From Chimonanthus salicifolius (taxonomy: Eukaryota; Streptophyta; Magnoliopsida; Laurales; Calycanthaceae), in NCBI GenBank assembly GCA_013350335.1, contig CM023532.1:88973383-89037382 (forward strand): a stretch of 64,000 nucleotides of DNA, written 5' to 3'. The translations under genes and the position numbers were made by a program. The number at the start of each line of letters is the position of its first letter. Position 1 is the stretch's first letter. Shown piece by piece: positions 21,936-34,909 of the stretch. The notes beneath the pieces were generated by a model. It was not told the origin of the DNA. It searched no databases and saw only the letters and a list, made by a program, of their open reading frames with translations.

Positions 21936-23119
21936 CTTTGCCGAGTCCCTAAGTTTGTCAATTCCTTGACTTGGGAAGAAGCACTTACTAGAAGCTTGAA
22001 GACTCGAGGTGATCAAGATTGAAGATCATGCTCCACCGGATTAAAGTTGATCGTTATGTCAATCACAAAAGAGGTATTTGGCCATAGATAACTTTAGGTG
22101 GTACCCACACCTTAGGAGGACCACTCCTAGGTTAGTTGAACAAACGATAAAATCATAAAAAAAATAGAGAGGAAGCTTGACAGTGAATTGGAAGCGAACT
22201 CAAAAATATGAATTAAGTTCACTGTCAGCTCGACCAATCGTTCTCACCGACCCCTCGGTGGAGACAGGATCGAACCATCATGGTCAAAGACTGGTCGACC
22301 AGATTGACAAAGGTTCTGGAACATTGAACTGTCATTCTGGGTATGCCTCTGATCGAGAGTCTCGTATGCACCGACCCCTCGGTAACGAACTTAACGACCC
22401 CTCGTGGTCAATGACTCGTCGATGATAACTTATGAGTTATGGAACCTAGAACTCATGTGGAGTCTAGAGAGAGAAAACAAGCATCTTAGTAATTCCGATT
22501 GAGTGTACCAGCACCGACCCCTCGGTAAAAGGCAACAAGTCATTCTGGGCAGGATAAGTTTCGGGACATGAAACTCTGTCTGCATGGTGTTGCCCCAGAT
22601 CGAGACCCTCGTATAGACCGACCTCTCGGTGCCATGATTGTCGACCCATCGGCGACAGAGACATGTCGGCGGGTATAAATTATGCCGTTGGGAGTGCATT
22701 TAATGCGCAACGGTTGGGTGATTGAACAATAATATTCTTAGTCACTGACCCCTCAGTGCACCCGACCTGTCGGTACGTGACAGTTTCTGAAACAGGTTGC
22801 CTTCTCTATAAATACCAATCCTTGTGAAACCGTATCATATCCTTTGGCAAATCTGTTGGACCCTCATCATTATCAGTGAGCTTAAACAAAGGCTAACAAA
22901 TGGATCACTCTCTCTTGTTCTTACACTTGGGAAATCTAATACAACCAATCATAGTGATTGAGGTTGTGAAAAGATAGAGAGGGGAAATGATATATAACAT
23001 AGAGAGGGGAAATGATATATAACTAGGATAGTTATTGGTAGAATCAATTTGCTAGTTACCCTTAGATTGTGATCGCTCAACGACGGCTATGAGGCAGAAC
23101 GTCGGGATTAAATCGGACA
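21936..23119 (-). repeat. Copia-like LTR arm (right), inverted relative to the left arm
   Basis: It is reverse-complementary to about 17860-19070: 'ggaacattgaactgtcattc' near 22319 matches the region near 18660 in reverse, and 'taagtttgtcaattcc' (21951) matches 'ggaattgacaaactta' (19027). The repeated palindrome-like word CCGACCCCTCGG recurs near 22248, 22370 and 22515, with variants near 22393, 22618, 22745 and 22762. Two LTRs of one element should be direct repeats, so this is rearranged. The scaffold gap truncates the arm. Confidence 0.7.
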
Positions 23120-23219
23120 NNNNNNNNNNNNNNNNNNNNNNNNNNNNNNNNNNNNNNNNNNNNNNNNNNNNNNNNNNNNNNNNNNNNNNNNNNNNNNNNN
23201 NNNNNNNNNNNNNNNNNNN
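23120..23219. other. Scaffold gap, 100 N
   Basis: Exactly 100 N bases, the conventional placeholder for a gap of unknown size. The 5' half of the element that ends at 31245 and the left end of LTR A must lie in or beyond it. Confidence 0.99.
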
Positions 23220-23844
23220 TCATGGATGGTTATTAACTATGGATAGATGATACTCACTGGTAGATGAAATGCTCAAGGATGAATTATTTCCATGAATGGA
23301 TTATACCCATAGAAAGGTTATATTCATGGATGATTATAAAACAGGGATAGATGGTATTTACTAAAAGAAAGATACCAGGGATGGATGAGAATAACCGTGG
23401 ATGATGGTTTCCATGGTGGTTTGGATTGATACTGGGTATCAGTATCGTGGAAGTTGGAACAAAAGGTATTAGTCACATAGTGACATATGTACAAATGAAG
23501 ATGTGCAAAATTTTGGAGATGTATTTAACGAAAAAGATAAGAGTCTAGTGAAATACGAATGGGAAGCTATGGGCGACTGCCAAGTTAGTCTAGCTAGCTG
23601 ACTCTGTATTTAGCCGATTGAGTTCCAGGAGAGTGCAACTAGAAACCTAGTTAAAATGGAATCAGAAAAAGCTCTGAGCATAAGCTCACATTGGCAGGCT
23701 ACCTCACACAGAGAGTAGATGAAAGAACGTATTGAGCAGGTATGTATGGAAAATATCATGAGAACAGGTAAAGTGAAATAAAGTAGATTGATCTACGTAA
23801 GATCACAAATGGCTCAGGAGAAAAAGATATAACGTGAGACAGAA

Positions 23845-23970
23845 CAAAAGGTGTTATGGGACCGAACGATTCAATTTGTCAAAGTGGTGTGGACCGACAT
23901 GGTAATGAAGAAGCCACTTGGGAACTTGAAATCGGAAATGAGAATAGCTCACTTTGAGTTATTTATGTAA
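23845..23970 (+). pseudogene. Integrase C-terminal end remnant, plus-strand element
   Basis: The frame near 23865-23950 reads IQFVKVVWTDMVMKKPLGN and then LKSEMRIAHFELFM and a stop. It parallels the minus-strand remnant in element 1. The match to chromovirus integrase tails is by motif; no catalytic core is seen. Confidence 0.55.
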
Positions 23971-25264
23971 ATCGTTTAGAACCCTACTTCGCTCGATTTT
24001 CGGGACTAAAATTTTAAAAAGAGGGTTATATTGTAACACCCTGATTTTTCAAAGATATAAATATTTACAAAAATGCCATTGGAATGGTAAATTAAAAAGA
24101 TATGATCGTAGATGAGAAAATGGTGGGGCCCATTGTTCAAATTAAGACCCAATGTGCATATTATAAGGATCAAATTAAATTAAATGGGTATTGTACATCT
24201 AATTGGGTCAAGATGGTTATTTGGGTCAAAGGACCCAATTGGGACCCAATGGGTCATGATGGACTCATTTGACCATTGGGTGAGCCCAATCTTAATTGGG
24301 TTAGGCTGAATTGATTTGGAATTAAGTAAAGGATAAATAGGTAGGCTGGATGCAAATATGTAAACCACATTTAAATGGGTAAACCATCCATAAATGGGTC
24401 AAGGCGTCAAATTGGATCAATAAGTTAAAATGGGACCCAGTGGGTCGAGTTGACCATGTTGACCACGTTGACTGTGTGGACCCTCAAGTGAGCTCAAAGG
24501 GTGAGTCAAATCAGGTTGAGTTAGGGCTGAAGTGAGTTGGATTTGAATTAAGCAATGGAGTTGACTCAAGTGCTTTAAATGAATGACATTAAATATGGTG
24601 AGTTGAGCTAATGAGTTGGGTGAGTTAAAATGGAAACCAAAGAGACCTTGAAATCCATTGAGTCAAATGGGGAGGTGAGGAGTTGCCTTGGTCTTAAACA
24701 TCACAAAGACAAGTTCCACACGTTGGTAGCATGAGGAGTAGTTTTCCATGCATGAAATTAAATGGAATGGGATAAGTTTTGAATGGGGAATTTGGAGGGT
24801 TTCCATCTCATGATGGAAACCCAAAGCCCAACGTTGGGAGTGCCAAGGGATGCCTTGGTTAGTATCAAAAGACTCCTTGGTTAGATCAAGAATTCATGAG
24901 AGTTAATGAGAAGTTATGGTGGCTGATTAGCATAAGGGATATACACCATCACTTGGCCGAATTCCATCTCAAATAAAGCATAGAATTTCATCTCTCTCTA
25001 TCTCTCTCTCAAAACCTATCTGTTGGCCGAATCATCCTTTGGTTTTTTCACCATTGTTCAAGCTTTTAATCAGCAAAAGGAGGGAGGCTAAGGAAGATAG
25101 GAAGCAAGGATCAAGGGCGAGAGGCTTAGAGAATTGGTAAGTACTCCATGGAATTTTGTTTAATAAGTTGGTTAAATGGAACATGATTTGGCCATGGTAT
25201 GGCCGAATCTATCAAAGGTTAAACCCTGGATTTTGGTGTATAAAAAGGGCAGGAAATGGATCAT

Positions 25265-26660
25265 AGGGTTCGGCCACTTTGGATGGCCGAACCCCATGAA
25301 ATGGTTTGGTTATTGTTGATGGTTTTTGAAAGTTAAAAACCATGCAATATTATGGAGATTTCTAGATGTTTTAATTAGACATAAGATGCAAGTTAAAGGG
25401 TTTTAAATCATGGATTTGAATGTCATGATTTGGTCATGTTATGGCTGAATTTATCAATGGTTTAAATTATGATGATGAGGTTTAAAAAGGATAGAAACTT
25501 GGATCATAGGGTTCGGTCACTTTGGATGGCCGAACCCCATGAAAGGATTTAATAAGCTTATGGTGATTTTTTATGGTTTTGAAAGATAAAAACCATACCA
25601 ATATATGAGAGTTTTTTAAGTGTTTTATTTGGAATAAAAATTGATGTTTTGGGTTGGTCTTTGGATGGCTAAACCATATCATAATTATGGTTAAAAGGTT
25701 GAATATAAACCATACAAGGTATGGAAGGGTTAAGGTGTTAAAAATGGAGATAAGGTGTATGTCTTGGGTCGGCCAATGTATGGCTGAACCATATTTTTCT
25801 TATGGTTAAATTATTATGCCAAAACCATGAATAATTATGGAAAGGATTCATCCAAGGGAACCATAGGGTTCGGCCATGTGTATGGCCGAACCCCATGGAC
25901 CATTTTATGGTTTAAATGGACCCTTGTATGGTATTTGGATTCAAGTATATGAGTAGAAATTATTGTTGGTTTTGTAATTTTTTTTAAAGGGTCTAAAATA
26001 TGACTAAATGGTGAAGTATGATTAATGGATAAAAGAACCAAGGGTGATCTATAGGGTTCGGCCATGGGTATGGCCGAACCCCATAGAAAGAAACATAAGT
26101 CATGTTTGGGGGTTTTGAAGGATAAAAATTATGGAATGATATGAATATCTTAAATGGATTGTTAGCATGTTAATAGGTAGAAATAAAGAACCATAGGGTT
26201 TGGCCATATGTATGGCCGAACCCCATGGAGTAGTTTTGATGGATGTAAGTGATGTTGGAACCAAGAAAATGATGGAAGATTAAGGGCTAGTTAATCACAT
26301 GGATAAATGGGTAACTAGTCTTAATTATGAAGGATTAAGAGACCAATTTGGATTGGTGAGGTTCGGCCATGTTGTATGGCCGAACCCCACTAAGGTGGAT
26401 TTGTTTTGGATACTAGTGGTTAGCAAGATTAATTATTGGTTAGCCTAGTGGCAAAACCGTAAATATAAGTTATAATGGAATGAAGGATTAAAGGACTTGA
26501 AAAGAGGGGTCCAAAACCAAAGTGATAAGGTTCGGCCATGTCGTATGGCCGAACCCTTCCAAGATATGTATGAAGTGTGAAGTGTTTAAGTGTTCATCAA
26601 ATGAAAAGGAATATTAAATCCAAAAGAGGTGAGGTTCGGCCATGGGTATGGCCAAACCAC
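25265..26660. repeat. Hairpin array in the plus-strand element's LTR
   Basis: Units lie near 25265, 25508, 25865, 26052, 26195, 26360, 26530 and 26632, with a decayed one near 25767. They have the same GGTTCGGCCAT ... ATGGCCGAACC design as element 1, about 100-240 bp apart. The sequence between units shares no obvious motif. Confidence 0.9.
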
Positions 26661-28346
26661 ACAAAGTGGTTTTTGGGACTTACATGTAATAAGAAATCAA
26701 AAAGATATGTTATTAACTTGCTGTTGTATAAACAAGGTAACGGGACTTGAACGGTGTGCGAGTCGTGAACAGGTGACGCTTAAGAAAGAATGGACATTTA
26801 AGAGAACTTTCAGTAGGTTTCCTACGTACTTGTAACCACTTTTATATTTGGTTTTATCAGAGTTTTTATGAGATATTTGCTATACTATTATTTTTCATAT
26901 TGGATTTGAATGATGAGATTTATTTACATGTTTCATATATTCCTTGGCGTCTCATATACGGACATGGGATGATGATTATGGAAACCGGAACCCACACTCC
27001 GTCGGTATGCCCGTGATGCAACTGTGGGGCCTCCTTAGGCGATGAGGGTCCCGCCAGGAGGAATATCATGATGATAAGAGTTACATCAAGAAGAAATGAA
27101 AGAATACTGTGGTTTACCTTGACGATGAGAGTCTCGTCAAGTGATGGCTATGTATAGGTGTGATGGGTGGGACTCATTACATTTGCATACATATATAGCA
27201 TTGATTTATATGTTTTTGATGACCATATATTATGATATATGCATGTTTATATATACTAACCATGTGGTAGCCCTGATCAAAAAACATACTAGGCGCGTTG
27301 ATCTAACGCCCTATTTCTATCCTTAGTGGATGATGCAAGAAAGGGGAAGGCAAAGGCTGAGGATCACGAGGAAAGCTAAGCATAGATTCTTGGATGTTGG
27401 AATGGGTTTCTATTTACTGTTGTTTGGATACATTGTTATGGACATGTAATAGTTTAGTAACTTTGCTATGGTTTGTGAATAGTTTGATGATGGATATTTG
27501 GTTTAAGTAGTTTATAATGGATGACTTGTACTTGCTATCTACTCAGTATAATTCCGCAATCAGTTAGTTCCGTAATTGGTTTAGTATTATTCCGCATGAC
27601 TTATTTAGTTCCGTGTGTGTAACACCCTGCCCTTTTTACGCTTAATAATCAGAGTTTATTTTTTTATTTTTTTAAATATAATAATCAACCAAGTGATCGG
27701 GGCGGAGTGCCACGACGCGAGTTAAGTTCGGATTTCTAAAGTCCGACCCTTAACTGGCCAAGCCCATGTGCGTATGGATTAAGTCCATAAGAATCGATCC
27801 ACACATGGTACAATAAACTTGCGGAATATACTTAGTCTTAATCTAACTGAGGTTATAATAGATCCTATAACTACTCAATTTACAACTTAAGATAGCAAAG
27901 TACATGATTTATTCTCCAATATTACTAAATATCCTTAGTCTACCATTCATTCCAAACCATCCAAACAAACCAAACCAAAGTAGCTACTTAACTACATTTT
28001 TACATGCCAACACCACTAATTATCAAATTACATTGTCCAAATAACTTAAACAAAAAGTCCATAAACAGTCCATTCAAAATCCATTCAAATCCATTCAAAT
28101 TGCCCAAGCTCCTATGCATGGTTTCCTTCTCGATCCTCATTCTTCCCCTTTCCTGTGTCATGCACTAAGGATATAGATAGGGTGTTAGATCAATGCGCCC
28201 AGTAGGTCATCCGATTAAGGCTACCACAAGGTTAGTATAAAAACATGCAAATAATATAATAATACATGTTTAACAAAATTCCATAAAACAATGCTATGTA
28301 TGAAATGAATATGTAATGAGTCCCACCCATCACCATTATACAACCT

Positions 28347-28502
28347 CCTCTTGACGGGATTCTCATCGTCAAGGTACCCCACAGTGGTCTTTCGGACGCC
28401 CCGACGGAGTGTGGCCTCCGGATTCCTCTTGATGGGATTCTGATCATCAAGGTACCCCACAGTGGTCTTTCGGATGCCCCGACGGAGTGTGGCCTCCGGT
28501 TA
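28347..28502. repeat. 78-bp tandem duplication carrying a co-varying stem
   Basis: The two units start 'cctcttga' (28347 and 28425). In the first TTGACG pairs with CGTCAA; in the second TTGATG pairs with CATCAA, so both arms changed together. Each unit then has 'cccacagtggtctttcgga' and a GCCCCGACGGAGTGTGGCCTCC block. Confidence 0.85.
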
Positions 28503-28798
28503 CAACACCATCATCCCATGCCATGCATGAGATGTCTATGCAATCATGCCATTTGTAAATATAACTTTACATTCAAATAACTTATCAAACTCAACATAAA
28601 ACAGCAAACATCATATGTGGTTACAAAAAGGTAGGAAACCTACACAATGTTACTTAGTTTGACCCTTCTTTTGAACCGTCACTCGTTCATGACTTGTACA
28701 CCGTTCAAACAAGTCCCGATACCTTATTTACATAGCAGCAAATCGAACATTCATCCATGTAATTCCAACTTGGTCTAAGTCCCAAAAATCCACTATGT

Positions 28799-29713
28799 GG
28801 GGTTCGGCCATACCCTATGGCCAAACCTCACCCATGTAAACTTTGGTCTTTCTTTTCATTTAATCATATTAAACCTCCTCACACCTCAAACATACTTTGG
28901 TAGGGTTCGGCCATACAACATGGCCGAACCTTACCACTTGATTTTGGACCCCTCTTTTCAAGTCTTTTGATCAATCCATTCACATACACAATTTATCTTG
29001 TATTTACAGTTTTGCCATTGGTCTAACCAATGCTTAATTTTGCTAACTTCCATTGCCTAAAATAAAACCATCTTAGTGGGGTTCGGCCATACCACATGGC
29101 CGAACCTCACCATCTTAATTTGGTCCTTTTTAAATCCTCCATACCTCCATATAACTTAACCACTAAGTCCATCAATCACCATTAGTGGGGTTCGGCCATA
29201 CTACATGGCCCTCACCAATCTGATTTTTGTCCCACTTTCCATCTTATATCATGGTTGATCAACTTAATATTAAATCCATAACTAAGCCTAGGTAATTCTT
29301 AAATCAAAAGCATAAAACACATCATAGTTTTCCAATATGATTTAATCCAAACATACCATCAAAACAGTCCATGGGGTTCGGCCATACACATGGCCGAACC
29401 CTATGGTTCTCTTAACACAATAATTCCATCATTTATATACATATTTGGCTCTACACTTTAACCATGAAAACCACATGATTCAGCCATCCCATAACTGGTC
29501 CAAAACAGTAAACTTATTTCCATTAAAAATCATTTACACCTTCAAAACATAATATGGATTTTATCCCTTAAAAACCCTAAACTTCACCAAGTCTTTTCAT
29601 GGGGTTTCAGCCATCCAAAGGGGCCGAACCCTATGGTCCATGTTTTGTTATTTAAAACCAGCATAATACTTGATCTAAACCATTGATGGATCTGGCCATA
29701 CAATGGCCGGATC
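28799..29713. repeat. Hairpin array in solo LTR 27618-31062
   Basis: Units lie near 28799, 28904, 29080, 29188 (right arm deleted), 29372, 29596 and 29688. The last has GATCTGGCCAT pairing with ATGGCCGGATC, another case where the outer bases differ from consensus and yet still pair. Confidence 0.88.
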
Positions 29714-31814
29714 ACATTTCCTTAACCAACTTATTTAACAAGGGTTCAAAGTGCACTTACCAACACCGCGACTCCTTCAGTTCTTTGACTCTTTTTAGAT
29801 CCTTAGCCTTCCCTCTTCCTTCTTGTTCTCCTAACTGAGATTAACCTTGCTGCAACCTCCTTGGAATACTTCAGCCAGGTGATATGGATTTGAGAGAGAA
29901 AATGAGAGAGAAAGAGAGAGAACTTTGGCCTTGGATGAGTGTGATAATCCTTGATGCCAAACTCCTTTGTATCTTTTGTCTTGGTGAAAGGAATCAACCA
30001 AGGACTGATTGAAAATAAGCAACCAGCTGCTGTTCTTGGTTTTGAAAGATGGAGGACGACCAAGGGAGAGAGAGGTAGTGATAGAAAAATGAACTTCTTT
30101 TGGCTAATCAAATTCAGCCCAATGTTGACCTCACATGTAACTCCCACATTTACCCAAGCCCTTGATGCTTACTTGGGGGTTTCATCTATGAAATGAAACT
30201 CCCTAAGTATCCAACGTCTCCCATGGTTTGTATTGTGTAACCTCCCATTTTCCTTCTCCTCTCATAATCATCTTACATGGGAGTTTCATCTTGAGCTGAA
30301 ACCTTCCCCCTCCTCCAACGTGTAGTCTTAACATATTTGAATTTGAAAAGTCAAAACCCCTTTTGTAACTCCATAAAACAACACCCATTCATTCTCCATC
30401 TTTGGAGTTACATGTATGAAATAATAATCCCTTATATTCCAACGTGTGGCCATTGTTGAGCTTAAGTAACTGCCACCTCTTAAATATGTAACTCCATGTG
30501 TGAACCCATTTTGTAACTCCCACAAAAACGGTACCTTCCATTTATTTCCTATCTTGGAGTTTCATGCATGGGATGCCCACCCATGCATCCAACGTGTGGA
30601 CCATCTTATTTGAATATGAAAACCAGCCCTTCAACTTCATACTCCACTCATTTATAATTTAAAACAACTCACTTACTCATAACTTATTTCAAATCAACTC
30701 ACTCACTTATAATTTATTTTTAACCAACTCACTCATTTAACTCAACTATTTAATTCCATTTTCAAACTCCAAACAGCCCCAACTTAATCAAACTTGGACT
30801 CACTTGATGGTCAACTAAGTCAAACCTGACCCATTGGGTCCAAATTGGCCATTTTGAACCATTTCACAAACTTCGACCCAATTAGTAATCTTGACCCAAT
30901 TACTCATTTATTTTATTTCAAACACACAACTCATAGCCATTGAGGCTTAATTTAACAATGTGCCCCACATTTTTCTCATCTATCATCATAACCCTTCAAT
31001 TTATAACTCCAGTGGCATTTTCGTAAATATTAATATATTGCAAAAAAATCTAGGGTATTACAGTGTGTGTATTGTTTATCATGGTTTAGTCCATGCACAC
31101 ATGGTTGGCCAGTTAAGGGTCGGACTTTGGAAGTCCGGACTTAGCTCGCGTCGTGACGCTTCCCGCTCTCTTCCACTTGTTTATTTATAAAAAAAAAAAA
31201 ATAGACTCTGATTTTTGGAAGGTTAGAAAAGGGCGGGGCGTTACACATTTCATCCCTCCCATGCCATGCATGAGATGCAAACGCCAACATGCTATGGAAT
31301 ATTACAAAATATAGCATGAAAATCTCATAATTGCAACATATTGTTTAATACCAAAATAACTTATCAAACATGAAATAAAATCATCATAAATACATAATAC
31401 ATATCCATGGTTTCAATGATGTAGGAATCCTACCAATGATCAACTTAATATGTCTTTGCGTTTTTGTCCGAAAACCGCTCACCGATCGTACCGCTTGTGA
31501 GGTCCCGTTACCTTATAACATATCAATAAATCAAAACCCATGTTCTATCATGTTTATGTCTATAAACACACTTTTGTGGGGTTCGGCCATACAACATGGC
31601 CGAACCTCACATACTTGGTTTGGGTCCCTCTTTTGATTCCTTAATCAATCATACATGAGTTAGTCATTTAGCTTTTATAAAACCTAAGTCCACAAAAGCT
31701 TTCTCCATTAAATCAATTACAATTTTTAAGTCCATAAATGAAGATCCCTCCATGGGGGTTTAATCATACACTTAGGTCTCTCATTTTAAAACATCATCTT
31801 CCATATTTAAAAAC

Positions 31815-32020
31815 CTATTAAGATGACCACATTTCTCCATGGGGTTCGCCCATACAACATGGCCGAACCCTATGGTTCAATAAATCATACCTCCATGATT
31901 TATCATTTTAAAAACCATTTAAGATGACCACATTTCTCCATGGGGTTCGCCCATACAACATGGCCGAACCCTATGGTTCAATAAATCATACCTCCGTGAT
32001 TTATCATTTTAAAAACCTAT
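31815..32020. repeat. Tandem duplication, about 102 bp, including a hairpin unit
   Basis: 'tattaagatgaccacatttc' recurs as 'atttaagatgaccacatttc', followed each time by 'tccatggggttcgcccatac' and 'ataaatcatacctcc'. Both copies share the same change GGTTCGCCCAT in the left arm, so the mutation predates the duplication. Confidence 0.85.
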
Positions 32021-32132
32021 TAAGATCATTAACCAACTTCAATGGTTTTCATCCTTCAAAACCCATAACAATTACTAACATACTTCCATTTTAAAACCTT
32101 TTAATATCCTTAACCCTTTCCATGGTTTAACC

Positions 32133-33364
32133 TGCAACTCCCCGCCCTTTTTCACTATGCCGAAAATCGGAGTCTATTTTTTTCTTTGAATAAAAGAGTG
32201 AGAGAGAGTGGGACGGAACGACGCGAGTTAAGTCCAAGCTTCCAAAGCCCGACCCTTAACTGGCCAACCATACGTGTGCATGGACCAAGTCCACTAAAAC
32301 GTTTCACACGTACTCAAGTTAACATGCGGAATAAAACATAAATGCTAAAATATAATGGAATAACAATTCTATTCCATTTTAGATAGCAAGGAGGTCCATC
32401 ACTTACAATAATTATCTTAAGTTAACATATCCAAAGTTAACATTCAAACCATAGCAAATAAACTACATTATTACAATTCTGAATGCTAGCTATTCAAATA
32501 CATAGTCCATGAATAACATAAATAAAACGAAACCAAAACATCCAAGCTCCTACGCTTGGCTTCGATCTCATTCCTCATTTCGTCCACTTCCTATATCATC
32601 AACTAGGGTAGAAGTAGGGCGATAGACAACGCGCCCAGTAGGTATTCCAATTAGGGTTAAACACATGGGTTAGTACCAAAAATCCAGATATAATATATCA
32701 TGCCTTGTGTATTATCCTCTTGATGGAAAAACTCATCATCAAGGTATGCCCACAGTTGTCTTACGGACGCCCGACGGAGTTTGGCCTCCGGTTACCTCTT
32801 GAGATGGAAACCCTCCGTGTTCCAACGTGTGCTATGGTCATGCCTTGTGTAACCACCAAAAACCCTTTGCCTCCATATTAACCCTCATTAATAATCCATT
32901 TGGAGTTCCATCCCATGAGATGAAACTCCCACTTCCAACATGTGAACACCTTAGGTTTGATCTTATGAGATGTAACTCTCCATCTTATCACCTAACTCAC
33001 CTAAGATCAAAGTCCCATTAACTTCCACTCAACTCATCACTTTAACTCAACTCAGTTAACTCACTTAAAATCAACTCAATTACTTGATTCCATTTCCAAC
33101 TTAATTCAGCCCAATTTAATTAAGCTTGAACTCACTTGGTGGTCAACCAAGTCAACCATGACCCATTGGGTCCCAATTGGGCATTTTGACCCAATTAAAT
33201 AAGTCTTGACCATTTACTTCAAGTGAACGTTATCCATGATCCGTTGGATCTTAATTGGACACTTGACCCAACACCTTATCCATCTAAGGTCTATCTCCAT
33301 TAATTTACAACTTAAATGGGCAATTTCCATAAATATTTATAACTTGAAAATACGGGGTGCTACA
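32133..33364 (-). repeat. Element 2 left LTR, internally deleted
   Basis: It starts TGCAACTCCCC (TGTAAC mutated) and ends CGGGGTGCTACA. Compared with the right LTR it jumps from 'ggttacctcttga' (about 32803; compare 36829) to 'gatggaaaccctccgtg' (compare 42547). GATGGA is present on both sides of the junction, so the hairpin array and promoter-like part are gone. Confidence 0.85.
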
Positions 33365-33379
33365 ATAAAACCCTCTTTT

Positions 33380-33560
33380 TAAAATTTTCATCCCGAAAAT
33401 CGAGCGAAGTAGGGTTTCAAACGGATTACCTAAATAGCTCAGGGTGAGTTGTTCTCATTTACGATTCAAGTTCCCAAGTGGCTTCCTCATTACCATGTCG
33501 ATCCCATACCACCTTGACGAACTGAATCGCTCGGTTCCGTAGCACCCTTTGTTTTGTCTC
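33380..33560 (-). pseudogene. Integrase C-terminal end remnant, element 2
   Basis: The minus-strand text resembles element 1's remnant: a VLR-x-x-A-I-Q-F-V-K-V-V-W-like frame near 33545-33490, followed by sequence like LESxMR and a tract ending 'aaaattttaaaaagagggtt' before the LTR. It is short, broken and without a catalytic core. Confidence 0.5.
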
Positions 33561-34629
33561 ATCTTATATCTTTTTCTCGTGATCCCATTTGTGATCTCAT
33601 GTAGATCAATGTACTTTGTTTCACTTTACCTACTACCAAGGTATTTTCCATACGTACTCGCTCAATACGTTCATTCGTCTACTCTCTGTGTGAGGTTAGT
33701 GATGACCTTGCCCCTCATTGAAAATTTGTTAGTGAGGTAGCTTGCCAATGCGAGCTTATACTCAAGGCTTTCGTTGATTCCATTTTAACTAGGTTTCTAG
33801 CTGCACCCTCCTGGAACTCCATCGGCTAACTACAGAGTCAGGTGATCACTCTAACTCGGCAGTCGCCCATAGCTTCCCATTAAAGTTTCACTAGACCCTT
33901 ATCTTTTCCACTAAGTACATCTCCAAAAGTAAGCATGTCTTCATTTGCACATAAGTCACTATGTGACTAACACCTTTTGTTCAAAACTTCTACGATACCG
34001 ATACCTGCATCAATCCAAACCACCATGGTTATCATCATCCATGGTTATACACATCCATCCCTGGTATCACGCTATCAGTGAGTATCATCTATCCATGGTT
34101 AATAACCATTCATGAATATAATCCTTCCATGGGCATAATCCATCCTTGGGCATAATTAATCAAGGGCACATCATCTACCATGAGATATTCTATCCGTAGG
34201 AACAACACTCGAATGAATCACTACGTGATTGTGGCAACAATATCAAATCATAAATATACCCCGACCCCTAGCAAGACTTAGGGCCCATGATTACTAAGCG
34301 GAAGACCCACGTCCAAAGTGATCAAGTCTACCTCGCCCTGCATCCCTTCACCCCAAGGGTGATTCAATCAAGCTCTAAGGCAGTCGAACAACGTCTAACG
34401 AAGCTAGTACCACCCCCATGGGGTGAAATAGCATCTAGTTCTGCTCATCAACGCACATCAAGTGTGCGAAATAGCCGTGAGAGCGCCCTCCAGTGCGTAG
34501 CATGTGAGGGACCCACTCCTCAACGGCAACCCTACGGGACCAAGTCTCCGTATTTCATATCGAGGTTCCCAAGGTCTTATGGCTACTCTAGGCCATACTC
34601 ATGGAATCTATATACTTATCTCATCAATA

Positions 34630-34720
34630 TCACGTGAGGGACACACCCATACCACATCTCAATCATCAATATCACGTGAGGGACGCACTCATACCACGTC
34701 TCAATATAATCAAGTGACCT
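34630..34720. repeat. Tandem repeat 'cacgtgagggac', element 2
   Basis: Two units with 'atatcacgtgagggac' and 'cataccac(a/g)tctcaat' parallel the three-unit array in element 1 (10880-11010), so copy number varies between elements. Confidence 0.7.
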
Positions 34721-34909
34721 CGTCACCTACATCTCAGTGCCAAAGTCCTCATAAACTCTTAAGTTTGCATACTTTATTAAAAATCATTCCAATTTCCATC
34801 ACAATACAAGGGTTGGTAGGGTTAGGAAAAACCCTTCAAAGAACCAAAACGTACACACAACCCTTACAAAATCTCCCATTTTCCCGACTTTTCCTTACCA
34901 TTTCTTAGC

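Larger units (their letters stand above)
27618..31062 (-). mobile_element. Solo LTR nested in the 24032-31245 LTR
   Basis: It starts TGTAACACCCTGCCC, ends CTAGGGTATTACA, is 3,445 bp, and is flanked by a perfect duplication GTGTG (27613-27617 and 31063-31067). No internal region is present, so it arose by recombination between LTRs. Sense is minus. It contains a tandem hairpin pair (28347-28502), a hairpin array (28799-29713), a splice-donor-like site (29754-29761, minus) and GA microsatellites (29890-29920). Confidence 0.93.
23220..31245 (+). mobile_element. 3' part of a plus-strand element of the main family, with nested solo LTR
   Basis: Internal sequence (23220-24031) is the reverse complement of the 9548-10440 type region: the tandem-repeat words, then the integrase-end remnant, then the polypurine tract AAAAAGAGGGTTATAT at 24016-24031. 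The 3' LTR starts TGTAACACCCTG at 24032 and ends GGGGCGTTACA at 31245, interrupted by a 3,445-bp solo LTR. Net LTR length is about 3.76 kb. The 5' half is lost in the gap. Confidence 0.85.
24032..31245 (+). repeat. 3' LTR of the plus-strand element (split by a solo LTR)
   Basis: Segments 24032-27617 and 31068-31245 join to an LTR of about 3.76 kb. It contains a CT-rich tract (near 24992-25010), a splice-donor-like GGTAAGTA at 25136-25143, the hairpin array at 25265-26660, a CCGTCGG-type block near 27000 and the terminal GTTAAGG/GTCCGGACTTAGC hairpin near 31110-31145. Confidence 0.85.
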
